Assembly: GCA_963825335.1 (NCBI GenBank) | Contig: CAWGSP010000001.1 | Span: 1,860,001-1,924,000, forward strand | Length of the DNA: 64,000 bases | Reading direction: 5' to 3' | DNA from: Methanobacterium_B sp963825335 | GTDB taxonomy: Archaea; Methanobacteriota; Methanobacteria; Methanobacteriales; Methanobacteriaceae | In this document: positions 9,513-18,555 of the stretch, piece by piece | How positions within the stretch are numbered: position 1 is the stretch's first letter | Layout: the number at the start of each line of letters is the position of its first letter | Notes under the pieces: model-generated | Seen by the model: the letters and a program-made list of their open reading frames with translations, nothing else | Database searches by the model: none | Told to the model about the DNA's origin: nothing | Made by a program: the position numbers and the translations under genes

Positions 9513-10433
9513 ATGAAAGAAAAATCTATTTCAGCAGATTACAGCCAAAAGAAAACTTATACTACCAGAATAACCATCAATGACCAGCTATGCATGAGAT
9601 GTGGGTGTTGTGTAAGGGTGTGTCCCCATGATATTCTGATACAAATGGATGAAAATGCATTTCCTGAAACATTTTGTGATGATGAATGTATATCCTGTGC
9701 TCATTGTGTAGCTATATGCACAAACGGTGCGATAACACACAAAGATCATTATAATAACATTAAACTAATTGATAAATCTGTATTTCCCACAATAGAACAA
9801 GTGATGTGTTTATTGAAATCTAAACGTTCTATTCGGGGTTTTCGAGATAAAAAGGTCGAAAAGCATCTTATAGAAATCATTATTGATGGTGCTAGATCCG
9901 CAGCTAGCAGTTCAAACTCCAATAATATCGAATATGTTATTGTACAAGACAAACCAACATTGGATGGCCTTGTCAAAATAATAGCCGAATTTTATGGAAA
10001 GCTTGTTTATCTATTAAAAAATCCTGAGATATTAGATAAATTACCAGAAAGTTCGAAAAACAGATTGATCGCATCAAAACCACTATTACCTACATTTGAA
10101 CGAATATCCAATAGAATCAAATCTGGAAATGACATACTACAAAATGGTACACCCACATTGTTAATAGCACATGCAGCGGATGATCCATTTGACTGGCCAT
10201 TGGTCAATGCCAGCATTGCTTTACAAAATACATCACTTGTTTGCAGTGCTTTGATGTTGGGCAGCTGCCAATTAGGCTACATCGAGTCTATTGCCGATAG
10301 AAATCATCATATACACGAACTTTTAGATATACCATACGACCATGCAATATACGGTGTGATAGCATTTGGATATCCAAAATACACCTTTGATAATTTGATA
10401 GAAAAGGAAAAACCTATTACTACATGGAAATAA
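9513..10433 (+). CDS. ferredoxin-nitroreductase fusion flavoprotein
   Basis: 306 residues. The N-terminus holds two [4Fe-4S] motifs (CMRCGCCVRVCP and CISCAHCVAIC, residues about 27-70), followed by a nitroreductase-fold FMN domain starting at KSKRSIRGFRDKKV. Such fusions take electrons from ferredoxin-level donors to reduce nitro, quinone or flavin substrates. The ATG is preceded by GGGTGAA. Upstream is a TetR regulator, suggesting induction by its substrate. The physiological substrate cannot be read from sequence. Confidence 0.88.
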   Translation: MKEKSISADYSQKKTYTTRITINDQLCMRCGCCVRVCPHDILIQMDENAFPETFCDDECISCAHCVAICTNGAITHKDHYNNIKLIDKSVFPTIEQVMCLLKSKRSIRGFRDKKVEKHLIEIIIDGARSAASSSNSNNIEYVIVQDKPTLDGLVKIIAEFYGKLVYLLKNPEILDKLPESSKNRLIASKPLLPTFERISNRIKSGNDILQNGTPTLLIAHAADDPFDWPLVNASIALQNTSLVCSALMLGSCQLGYIESIADRNHHIHELLDIPYDHAIYGVIAFGYPKYTFDNLIEKEKPITTWK

Positions 10434-10562
10434 TCTAAATAATCATCAACCTTTGGATAAATACATCAATACTATTTTATTAAAAATAGAAATCCTAATT
10501 TAAGTAAACATTGAATTTAGATGAAAAAAATTGGATATTTTAATTCACTGGATTGACAGAAT

Positions 10563-11453
10563 TTAAGTGAATTTATCCTGGAAATCCTCAACATACTCCT
10601 TTTGTATTAATGGTTTCACTGCTTCAACCATATTACCCATTATTGAAAAGAAATCTTTATCCTTTTCTACCATGGCATTCATTATAGATTTTTCCATACC
10701 TTTACGAGCTGTTATGTCCGTCATAATAGAAATTGCCCCTACATATTCTCCTGTTATTTTGTGCAAAGGACTCGTGGACATTAAAACCCATACTGGTTTA
10801 TTGTCTTTGTTTATGAATTGTAATTCGTATGTTTGTCCTATCTTTTTACCATTCACCCGCAAATGTTTTTCAAAAGTCTTTTTGCAGCTTTTATTCACAA
10901 AATTGTATATGTCTCTGTTCAACATCTCCTCTTCACTGTAACCGAGCATATTCGACATCTGATGATTAACGTAGTTCAATTTATTGTTTGAATTTATCAA
11001 GAAAAGGCCTGATTCAATTTTTTCAACCATCAACCGATACTTTTCCTCGCTGTTACGGAGATCTATTTCTATACGTTTACGTTCGATAGAGTACTTCATT
11101 GATCTTGAGAGAAGTTGTTTGTCTATTTGTCCCTTAACAAGATAATCTTGGGCTCCCTTGGAAACTATATTAATCGCCAGATCCTCGTCTACAAGTCCTG
11201 TTAATATTATTATTGGCAGTTCAGGGGCATGGTCTTTCATGGTTTTGAAGGTTTCAATTCCATGACTATCTGGAAGATTAAGGTCCAGCAACATGATATC
11301 AACATCTTCCTTGATATGTTTCAACCCTTCTTCAAGACGTTCAAAATTTAACAGCTCAAAATTGTTGCCATAGATCTCTTTGAGCATTTCTTTTATTATT
11401 AAAGTATCTCCGGGATTATCCTCAACAAGAATAACACGAATTTTTTTTGTCAT
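10563..11453 (-). CDS. response regulator, REC-PAS
   Basis: About 296 residues. The receiver domain (1-120) has intact acidic pocket VEDNPGD, phospho-acceptor Asp in MLLDLNLPD, and Lys in YLVKGQ. A PAS domain follows (about 135-260, EEKYRLMVEKIESGL to ISIMTDITARK) and then a short helical tail; there is no kinase core. I choose ATG 11453 because the longer GTG start lies inside the AGGTGA box. The stop of the upstream regulator (TGA at 11459) is within this ribosome binding site, so translation is coupled. It probably relays signals from an unlinked kinase. Confidence 0.85.
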   Translation of the reverse strand: MTKKIRVILVEDNPGDTLIIKEMLKEIYGNNFELLNFERLEEGLKHIKEDVDIMLLDLNLPDSHGIETFKTMKDHAPELPIIILTGLVDEDLAINIVSKGAQDYLVKGQIDKQLLSRSMKYSIERKRIEIDLRNSEEKYRLMVEKIESGLFLINSNNKLNYVNHQMSNMLGYSEEEMLNRDIYNFVNKSCKKTFEKHLRVNGKKIGQTYELQFINKDNKPVWVLMSTSPLHKITGEYVGAISIMTDITARKGMEKSIMNAMVEKDKDFFSIMGNMVEAVKPLIQKEYVEDFQDKFT

Positions 11454-11458
11454 GAAAA

Positions 11459-11902
11459 TCACCTTGTAGGCAGTTTAACTATACTGAGCCAGAAATTTTC
11501 TATAGATTCTACAACATTAATAAATTGATCGAGGTCAACTGGTTTGGTGATGTAACAATTGGCATTCATTTTATATGTTTCAATTAAATCTTCTTCAGCA
11601 TTTGAAGTTGTGAGAATAACAACGGGTATGCATTTGAGTTCTTCATCTACTTTAATTTCTTTTAGAACTTCTCTTCCATCCTTTTTTGGAAGGTTCAAAT
11701 CTAATAATATGAGATCTGGTCTTGAAGAATTCTCATAAACACCTTCTTTGCGCAGAATCTGTAATGCTGCTTCTCCATCAAAAGCTACTTGCATGGAATT
11801 ATAAATTTTAGCATCTTTAAATACTTCTTTAATCAAACGAACATCACCAGGATTGTCTTCCACAAGAAGAATTTCTATTGGATTATTAATTCTAGAATTC
11901 AT
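11459..11902 (-). CDS. response regulator, REC only
   Basis: 147-residue single receiver domain of the Rcp1/phytochrome-partner type: LLVEDNPGDVRLI, LILLDLNLPKKDGREVL with the phospho-Asp, and CYITKPVD with the conserved Lys. No output domain, so it likely acts by protein contact or as a phosphate shuttle. SD AGGAGAGG precedes ATG 11902. It is directly coupled to the downstream REC-PAS gene. Candidate kinases in the window are the PAS histidine kinases at 31617 and 36968, which have no receiver of their own; pairing is inference. Confidence 0.9.
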   Translation of the reverse strand: MNSRINNPIEILLVEDNPGDVRLIKEVFKDAKIYNSMQVAFDGEAALQILRKEGVYENSSRPDLILLDLNLPKKDGREVLKEIKVDEELKCIPVVILTTSNAEEDLIETYKMNANCYITKPVDLDQFINVVESIENFWLSIVKLPTR

Positions 11903-12188
11903 TATTTTTTTCCTCTCCTAATATTGGTGTAAAATTTGATTTTAGAACCACTAAAGAAGTATATTCAATCATCTTATTTAAAATCGTAATTTTATCGAAG
12001 ATTGATATGGGTAAATTGGTTCTAATTGTTATTTCATTGAAAAAAGATATTTTATTTAAATGTTTATTATGATTTAATATAGTAAGAAACGTGCATAATG
12101 AATATAGTTTATTATTATAATTCATAAAAATAATTTTATCTACAAAAAAATTATCCCAAATATAACTAAAACCAATTTCATCCTTCAT
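11892..12188 (-). CDS. hypothetical protein upstream of REC genes
   Basis: 98 codons, overlapping the following REC gene by 11 bp and preceded by a GGGGGCGG box. The sequence is rich in Ile, Asn, Phe and Lys and matches no family I recognise. It could be a short co-translated partner of the REC genes or a chance reading frame in AT-rich DNA. Kept because of the G-rich box and the overlap. Confidence 0.3.
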   Translation of the reverse strand: MKDEIGFSYIWDNFFVDKIIFMNYNNKLYSLCTFLTILNHNKHLNKISFFNEITIRTNLPISIFDKITILNKMIEYTSLVVLKSNFTPILGEEKNNEF

Positions 12189-12267
12189 TAGCCGCCCCCA
12201 AAAATTACCTTAAATTAAAATATGATTTTTAAATATGAATATATTGTTTAGTTGCCTGCAAGGTTTT

Positions 12268-12321
12268 GAAGATGTGAATGTCCTACTCAAACTTTGGTTG
12301 CAGTTACGATTCAACATCTTC
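12268..12321. repeat. imperfect hairpin
   Basis: Inverted repeat with arms GAAGATGTGAAT (12268-12279) and ATTCAACATCTTC (12309-12321), one unpaired base, 29-nt loop. It lies 64 bp beyond the stop of the 12385-12702 gene (minus strand) and could end or stabilise that transcript, though no T tract follows. Confidence 0.4.
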
Positions 12322-12384
12322 GAATATTGTAATACGTGTTTGGAATTAAAAAGATCCTGATATTTTGATGTGGAATAAAATAAA

Positions 12385-12702
12385 TTATTTACCCTTCTTT
12401 TTGGCTTCTTTTAAAGAATTCATGGTATTTAATGTTACTTCATTTTCTAAAACAGCTAATCTTTCTGCTAAAAAGTCCAGTACCATCTTTCTTTCTTCAA
12501 ATGGAACGTTCTTTTTGGACAACATGTTAATTAATTCAGTTGTACTCCTGACAGAGAATGTACCTGAGTTCTCATCCATGAGTATGATGTCTCTTTTACC
12601 CAATTCTTTAGCTGGTGAAACACATACTGCTCCAAATATATTCCCTTTTTCATCCTTCACATCCATTGAACTTATGAAGTTTTGTTTTGTTTCGTTTTTC
12701 AT
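12385..12702 (-). CDS. conserved hypothetical protein, 105 aa
   Basis: 105 residues, soluble, with a beta-rich first half (IFGAVCVSPAKELGKRDIILM) and a charged helical C-terminus ending EAKKKGK. I do not recognise the family. The ATG is preceded by GGGTGAT with 5-nt spacing, and composition looks coding. It is monocistronic in appearance among signalling genes. A perfect 19-bp palindrome lies 182 bp upstream. Confidence 0.55.
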   Translation of the reverse strand: MKNETKQNFISSMDVKDEKGNIFGAVCVSPAKELGKRDIILMDENSGTFSVRSTTELINMLSKKNVPFEERKMVLDFLAERLAVLENEVTLNTMNSLKEAKKKGK

Positions 12703-12883
12703 TTTGAATCACCCTAATCCTCTTTATTACATTCATATACAACAATGGGTCTTAAATAGTTTTCTGTTATATTGTACTAAACAACATTCATCTACTATAG
12801 AATCATTGAGTTAAGAAATATAATTTATAAAATTTATTAATTCCCCGAAATCAAATTCTACAAATTTAACGATTCAAGAAGAT

Positions 12884-12902
12884 ATTATTCTTCAAGAATA
12901 AT
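12884..12902. promoter_or_regulatory. 19-bp palindrome ATTATTCTTCAAGAATAAT
   Basis: Perfect odd-centre palindrome preceded by a partial copy TTCAAGAAGAT. It is in the 820-bp gap 12703-13522, upstream of the 12385-12702 gene (minus strand). It may be an operator for that gene; no other feature is visible in the gap. Confidence 0.35.
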
Positions 12903-13522
12903 CAGTTTAGTCTGTATGGGAGGCATGGACAGACATGATTTGATTTAAATTTTTGTTGATTTGTTGTAGGAGGGTTTTCTTAATAAATTTTATTAAATTA
13001 CATTTGCACATTTACATTATAACTCATAGTATATAAAGTTAAGCCTAATTGCATCTTAATACACACTATTACATCTTAATACATGTACAATAACATGGCT
13101 TTTGTAAGCTTGATTAGAATTATTTATATTAATTAAATATAATACTCGCCTTAAAATAAATATAAGTCTTTTATATTCGATTTATAATCAAATATCATAT
13201 ATATAACAATTTGTTAGTGTTCTCACAAGCAAATATTAGATAAAACTTATAATAAATGAAATTCATCATGAAATTAAATCAACAAACATTAATACACAAC
13301 TCAAGGTTAAATGAATTTATTTTATACAATTACACATTGAAATGATTTAAATATCATTTATTCCCGATTAATAATATTTTTAAATCATAAATTTTTGAAA
13401 TGCCTTGATATTACTAACACTTCCAATTGGCATTTCAATGGAATTCCGTTGGACCGCAACAGTCCTTGGAAAAATATAAATCATTTCTGATATAATATAA
13501 TATAGTATCGAGGTGTAGAACA

Positions 13523-13660
13523 ATGGATGAAAAAGAACTTGAAGACTTTGTTGAAAACTTTAAGGGAATGCTATGGGATGACCTAGATGATGAATTAGCT
13601 GTTATGAGCCGAGAGGATTTAATAACAGTTATCGTTAAGTTAAAGAAGAGATATGGATAG
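13523..13660 (+). CDS. small acidic protein, 45 aa
   Basis: Short ORF that starts ATG GAT GAA AAA GAA and ends at TAG 13658. The product begins MDEKELEDFVENFKGMLWDD and ends in a basic VKLKKRYG, so it is a strongly acidic helical protein with a basic tail. A good GAGGTG box lies 7 nt upstream, with TATA-like DNA at about 13480-13505. I do not recognise a family. The ribosome binding site and the non-random amino-acid pattern support a real gene. Confidence 0.6.
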   Translation: MDEKELEDFVENFKGMLWDDLDDELAVMSREDLITVIVKLKKRYG

Positions 13661-14356
13661 ATTCATAGTAAATTATTTTTTTTATTTATCGAATATTTGT
13701 TCGTAGTATGGTTTTAAACATCAACATAACACTTTTTTTTAAGTTGTTCCAATTCTGAGTGAGATTTAGATAAGTACAGATCAAAATTAAAATGATAAGA
13801 CAGCTTTGAATGTAATTGTACACGTATGAAACATGTATATTTGAATAATTGAACAATTTATTCTAATATTCATAAGTGTCTTTATCACAAGTATATAGTA
13901 TTTTCATCAATTATTTGTGACATCAACTCATAAGATATAGATTTGGAATAAAATACAATAATAATTATAAATTATGATGTCTAAATTTGATATTTTTGGA
14001 TAATAATTTATATATAATACTATTTTTGTTTTTGCACTTTATTCAACGGTTATTACGATAAATGTTTAATAAATTCACGATATTTTAATAAAGTTTATCT
14101 GTGATGAAATATCCTATTGATAGTGGGATAATGATAAAAAAACACTGGTAACGAATTATTAGATAAAAATAATTATTACAAGAGACACTTTAGTCAAATT
14201 GAAGATATTGATGTTGCAAAGAATATATTAAATTAATGATGGATTATTTATCAATTGACTTTGATAATGTATTTTTCTTGGTTTTATCCAATCAATATTA
14301 TTAAACAAGCCTTGTCTGCTAAATAATAGTAACATGATTATGAATAAACCAATATA
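13661..14356. other. AT-rich intergenic region
   Basis: About 700 bp with very high A+T and no gene, RNA or clear repeat that I can support. Confidence 0.5.
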
Positions 14357-14767
14357 TTAATAATTGAATAGTCCTTCTATCTTCTTACGTTCAATTGCAT
14401 ATTGAATCGCTCTTACTAATAATTTACCATTGAATTCACCCTTTACTAGATAATCTTGAGCTCCATTTTTGATGCATTCGATTCCAATTTCCTCATTAGC
14501 TATCTCTGTTAACAATATTATGGGAATATTGGGATTTTGTTTTAACAATGCAATGAAAGAGTTTAAACCTACACTATCAGGTAAGTCAAGATTTAAGATT
14601 ATTATATCAAACTTTTCATTTGCAAGATGCATTAATCCACTATCTAATCTCGGTGTATGAGTAAGTTCAAATTTAGCATTATCACTTTTATTCAATATCT
14701 CATCTACTTTAACAATGTCTTCATTATTATTTTCAATTAATAATACTTTTATGGGTTCGATACTCAT
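14357..14767 (-). CDS. degenerate receiver domain (pseudo-REC)
   Basis: 136 residues with the full length and fold pattern of a receiver, closest in wording to the REC domain of the gene at 10563. The phospho-acceptor Asp is replaced by Asn (FDIIILNLDLPD versus VDIMLLDLNLPD) and the acidic pocket reads IENNNED rather than VEDNPGD. The conserved Thr (LLTE) and Lys (YLVKGE) remain. It therefore probably cannot be phosphorylated and may act as a constitutive or protein-binding domain. SD AGGAGCGAT supports ATG 14767. Confidence 0.85.
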   Translation of the reverse strand: MSIEPIKVLLIENNNEDIVKVDEILNKSDNAKFELTHTPRLDSGLMHLANEKFDIIILNLDLPDSVGLNSFIALLKQNPNIPIILLTEIANEEIGIECIKNGAQDYLVKGEFNGKLLVRAIQYAIERKKIEGLFNY

Positions 14768-15602
14768 AAATAATCGCTCCTAAACTATAACTACAAAAAT
14801 TTAAAAATTCATTATTTCATATTATTTTGTAACTGATTATAAATTAAATTTGACTTTAGTATCGAAATATTTTGATAAAGGTGTCAAACTCACAGTTAAA
14901 ACAACGATTTTCCATGTGAATATTTATCTTAACCACCTTAATTTATATACATTGGCCGTGGTTAGGTTTCTAAAATCTTATATTTTTCCAAAATAAATAA
15001 ATATTACCAAATGTTGACAATAATTTAATCATTATATGGCCTGATAGTACTTTATTAGGGTATTAATCTTGATAGGGGCCACTATTTAGATATTTGTATA
15101 TTCTCTGTTTTTATATTACCTTTGCTGAATTAAATAATCATGATGTTAGATAAATTTTTAGACAATATGGAATTATTTGATCAGGATATCATCCAATTTG
15201 TAGAATAATACTAATGTTAAGTTTTTATAGTTCCCCAAATAATAGGGATGTGGAGGATGTCCATTACCAAATTTATTTCATAAATTTCAAAATTATAACC
15301 CCCCTATGTGTTTAATTTTAGAAATCATGGGCATCCCCTTATTTTCAATAGAAAATTCGATTTTAAAGGATATAATCATGATTTATTTTGATCAACACCG
15401 TGGTTTAGAATTGTTTATCTGTATAAACCCAAAACTAGATTTTACATGCCATTTGACGAGTATTGTTAATTTTTAAAAAAAAAATTGTTAATTTTTATTG
15501 TGAATTATTTTGAATGAGAATACTATAATATAATGATTTTGAGTAAACGAAAATTTATATGATCATTTCACGGTTTAATGTGTATGTAATTAGTTTATTC
15601 AT
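14768..15602. other. intergenic region with a long-range stem
   Basis: No gene seen in 835 bp. GGATGTCCAT at 15255-15264 can pair with ATGGGCATCC at 15327-15336 (10 bp with one G-U), enclosing a 62-nt loop; an alternative pairing uses GGGATG at 15245. This may be a small structured RNA but evidence is thin. Confidence 0.3.
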
Positions 15603-16001
15603 TTATTCAATAGCCCTTAATTCTTGTTGGTGTTTGTATAATGCCATTACTATTGCGCAGTGCATTTGCACTTCCTGAAATGGTTTGATAATATATCCAT
15701 ATGGTTGGGTTTTTTTTGCTCTGTCCAATATTTCATCGTCAAAATATGCTGTCAAATATACGATGGGAATATTATAAAGTTTGTTTAATTCTTTAGATGT
15801 ATCAATGCCATCCATATCTCCTTTTAATACAATATCCATTAAAATGAGATCGGGGCTTGTTTCTTTGGTTAATTTCATAGCATTTTTACCACTACTCGCA
15901 ATTCCAACCACATCATAACCTATTTTTTCTAGCTGCATCTGCATATCGCCAGCTAGTATCATCTCATCTTCTACAATTAATAATTTTGCTTTCGAAAACA
16001 T
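15603..16001 (-). CDS. response regulator, REC only
   Basis: 132 residues. KLLIVEDEMILAGD gives the acidic pocket, LILMDIVLKGDMDGID the phospho-Asp, YLTAYFDDE the Thr, and GYIIKPF the Lys. The MDIVLKGDMDGI pattern is typical of receivers paired with PAS-type histidine kinases in methanogens. The start at 16001 follows AGGGGGTATT; the longer frame upstream lacks a box. No output domain. It stands alone between long AT-rich gaps. Confidence 0.88.
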   Translation of the reverse strand: MFSKAKLLIVEDEMILAGDMQMQLEKIGYDVVGIASSGKNAMKLTKETSPDLILMDIVLKGDMDGIDTSKELNKLYNIPIVYLTAYFDDEILDRAKKTQPYGYIIKPFQEVQMHCAIVMALYKHQQELRAIE

Positions 16002-16724
16002 AATACCCCCTAATATCGTTTGAACGCCCAATATAATATAAAATATTATCAAATATAGCACTTACTAACATAATTATTTACTGAAAATAATACTTATAAA
16101 TTTTATAGAATATAACAATTTTTGTTGTTGATTCCCGTACAAATTAAATAAATTCATTTAGTTTCAGGGTTTGTTCATTTATAAAATTTAAAATTAACAT
16201 CATATACTACTGTAATTTGAGTAACATTTCTTTTTTCACCAATTTTTTAAAATTATTAAATTTAATTTATTTGCTAATTAATTCATTTTTTTACAATTTT
16301 TTCTTGGGATAAATCATTCTCTAATTCCCCTTTAAGTAATTTGAACTAACGCGTGATCCATTGGGTATTGTTTTTGAAACCTAATTGTTGAAGAAATTGA
16401 ATACAAATATTTATTGATGTATCCTAAAAACAAATCCTCTGGATGTTGTTATAAAGCATCGTATGAATATGCTATACAATCATATCAGATAAGGAATTCT
16501 GGTTATCGAACTTGTTGTATTTTTGAAGCGTACTAAGAGCACTTAATAATAGAGGGTAATAAGATAATACCCAAATTTCATATGATCCAAACATGTCAAA
16601 AGTTTTTGATAGCATCTGATTTTTTATTATTTGAAATATGACCATGAAGTATTTGAGACATTTCAAGTTGTGAATTAATAAAAATATTTAATATAAAAAC
16701 GCCCAATCAAATTTGGTGATATTT
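16002..16724. other. AT-rich intergenic region
   Basis: About 720 bp without a supported gene; a 64-codon minus-strand frame at 16472-16666 has no ribosome binding site and is not called. Confidence 0.45.
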
Positions 16725-16958
16725 ATGATAGAAAATAAAGTAGTACCAAATACGGATGAAAATATATCAAAATGTCAATGCCCAGATTGTCCTGTTTATA
16801 ATAACTGTATGGACAGCAGAAACGAAAATTTATATTGTTCTAACGGGAAAACCAATTGTGATTTTAATAAGGTTGGTTGTAATTGTCCCACATGCCCAAT
16901 ATGGATAGAATATGATTTAAATAGTTTATTTTATTGTGAAAAAGGAGCTGCTGAATAA
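16725..16958 (+). CDS. small Cys-rich protein, DUF2769-like
   Basis: 77 residues with two Cys knuckles, CQCPDCPVYNNC and CNCPTCPIW, plus further Cys residues between and after (YCSNGKTNC, FYCEKG). This CxCPxCPxY pattern is that of DUF2769 proteins of methanogens, probably metal or Fe-S binding, function unknown. The ATG at 16725 is 4 nt after GGTGAT; an upstream TTG in frame lies before this box and is rejected. It is isolated in an intergenic region. Confidence 0.72.
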   Translation: MIENKVVPNTDENISKCQCPDCPVYNNCMDSRNENLYCSNGKTNCDFNKVGCNCPTCPIWIEYDLNSLFYCEKGAAE

Positions 16959-17335
16959 TAAGATTTAATGTCATTAGGGATAAATTTGATAAGCAAATTT
17001 CATGCTTTAACACAAAAACAAACGTATAATATGAAACAACTTTGCAATTACCTGTTCAACAATATGGGATATTATACATGGAAGATATCTTAAGAGATCG
17101 CTGCAAATATATATAGAAATATGTGTTATAAAGATCTTGATCTATAATAACCCGAAAATTTTGTTTAACCTTCAATTATTAACATGCTTTCACTTGGTCC
17201 TTGTTAGATTATTGATCATTAAATCAAGCAGGGGATGGTGTTTAATTTAACCCAATACAGATTGTTGAACCAAGAGATTTGCTATATGGTCCATAGTTAA
17301 TAATATCTGACATACTTTAAAACTTCCTTTTTCTT
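16959..17335. other. intergenic region
   Basis: 377 bp between the DUF2769 gene and the convergent M20 peptidase gene. No gene or repeat seen. Confidence 0.5.
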
Positions 17336-18448
17336 TTATATTTCTCCTTTCATTAATTCTATAATAATCTTTGTTATATTTTCAAGTTCTGAAACAGATG
17401 TGTATTCTTCACATGAATGGCAAGAGTTCATAGCAGCTGCAACTACGAGTCCACTTATACCATGTTTTTCGATGTTGTTATTATCACTACCACCAAATGT
17501 AGAACTTAATTCACTAGGAATGCCCAACTTTTCGCATATATCTTGAAACCTTTTTACAACAGGATAGTCTAAAGGCGTTTCATATGCTTCAATGTGAAGT
17601 TCATGTTCAACTTCTAATTTTGCCCCATTTTTACTTGTTATTTTGGAAAATGTGTCTATGACTTTCTTTAACAATATAAAAGTTTCATCATTGGAGTAAC
17701 TTCTTATTTCTCCCTTGACAGTACATAAATCTGGAACAATGTTTGGAGCAAGTCCTCCTTGAATGAGTCCTATGTTACAGGTTGATTTTTCGTCGATCAT
17801 GCCGGTTTTTACCTCCACAATTGCCTTTGCAGCTACAGTTATTGCATTGACATATTCGTTGGATATAAAATTTGAATGAGCTGATTTTCCCTTTATGATC
17901 ATATCAAAAGTTAAAAGTGAAGGTGCTTTGTATGCAGCAGATCCAACATTCCCTGGTAAATCGAGAGTGTATGATTCTTTTGATTTTATCATTGAATAGT
18001 CAAAATATTTTGATCCAATGCCATATATCTCTTCTGCAACACAAAATAATAATTCTATGGGGCGATGATTAATATTTTCCTCTTTTATTATTGTAATGGC
18101 TTCTATAATTGCAGATATTCCGGATAATGCATCAGATCCTAAAATTGTTTCTCCATTAGATGTTATTAAACCATTTTCATGGAATACTGCTACTTTTCCA
18201 ATTGCAGGTTCTACAGTATCCATATGGGAACAGAAAAGCAGGGGTTCTAATGATTCATCACCAGGTAAATATGCATATAAGTTTCCACAATTTCCCCCAA
18301 TTTTTTCATCTACTAAATCCTCATGAAGACTGAATCCTAATTTAATGAGTTTAGAAGATAAATAATCACAAATAAGTCTTTCAGATAGGGACGGACTATA
18401 AATTGAAACTAACTCTGAGAATAATTTTATTACACGGTCTTTATCCAT
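17336..18448 (-). CDS. M20-family metallopeptidase (PepT/ArgE/dipeptidase-like)
   Basis: About 370 residues. Two-zinc ligands of clan MH are visible: FCSHMDTV (His, Asp), GSDALSG (bridging Asp), VAEE (general base and ligand Glu), LDLPG (Asp) and the C-terminal CHSCEEY (His). This family cleaves dipeptides, tripeptides or N-acyl amino acids in the cytoplasm. I choose ATG 18448, since the longer GTG at 18460 is part of the AGGTGA box. It lies 107 bp after a glutamate-cysteine ligase-like gene on the same strand, so gamma-glutamyl or cysteinyl dipeptides are a possible substrate (inference). Confidence 0.85.
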   Translation of the reverse strand: MDKDRVIKLFSELVSIYSPSLSERLICDYLSSKLIKLGFSLHEDLVDEKIGGNCGNLYAYLPGDESLEPLLFCSHMDTVEPAIGKVAVFHENGLITSNGETILGSDALSGISAIIEAITIIKEENINHRPIELLFCVAEEIYGIGSKYFDYSMIKSKESYTLDLPGNVGSAAYKAPSLLTFDMIIKGKSAHSNFISNEYVNAITVAAKAIVEVKTGMIDEKSTCNIGLIQGGLAPNIVPDLCTVKGEIRSYSNDETFILLKKVIDTFSKITSKNGAKLEVEHELHIEAYETPLDYPVVKRFQDICEKLGIPSELSSTFGGSDNNNIEKHGISGLVVAAAMNSCHSCEEYTSVSELENITKIIIELMKGEI

Positions 18449-18555
18449 TGGGCTATTCACCTATTACTGAGATGATCATTTTAATCGATTATTCGTTCAA
18501 TATTAATTTTTTTATGGTGCGTTTAAATACAACCATATGATTAGGTTTTTGTATT

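Noticed and set aside
12365..12814. 149-codon plus-strand frame opposite the 12385-12702 gene
   Set aside because: The minus-strand frame has GGGTGAT spacing and a soluble protein pattern; the plus frame is its shadow.
13204..13216. TAACAATTTGTTA resembling the sulfur operator
   Set aside because: One base longer between the half-sites and 300 bp from the nearest gene.
16472..16666. 64-codon minus-strand frame
   Set aside because: No ribosome binding site, no family resemblance, AT-rich intergenic DNA.
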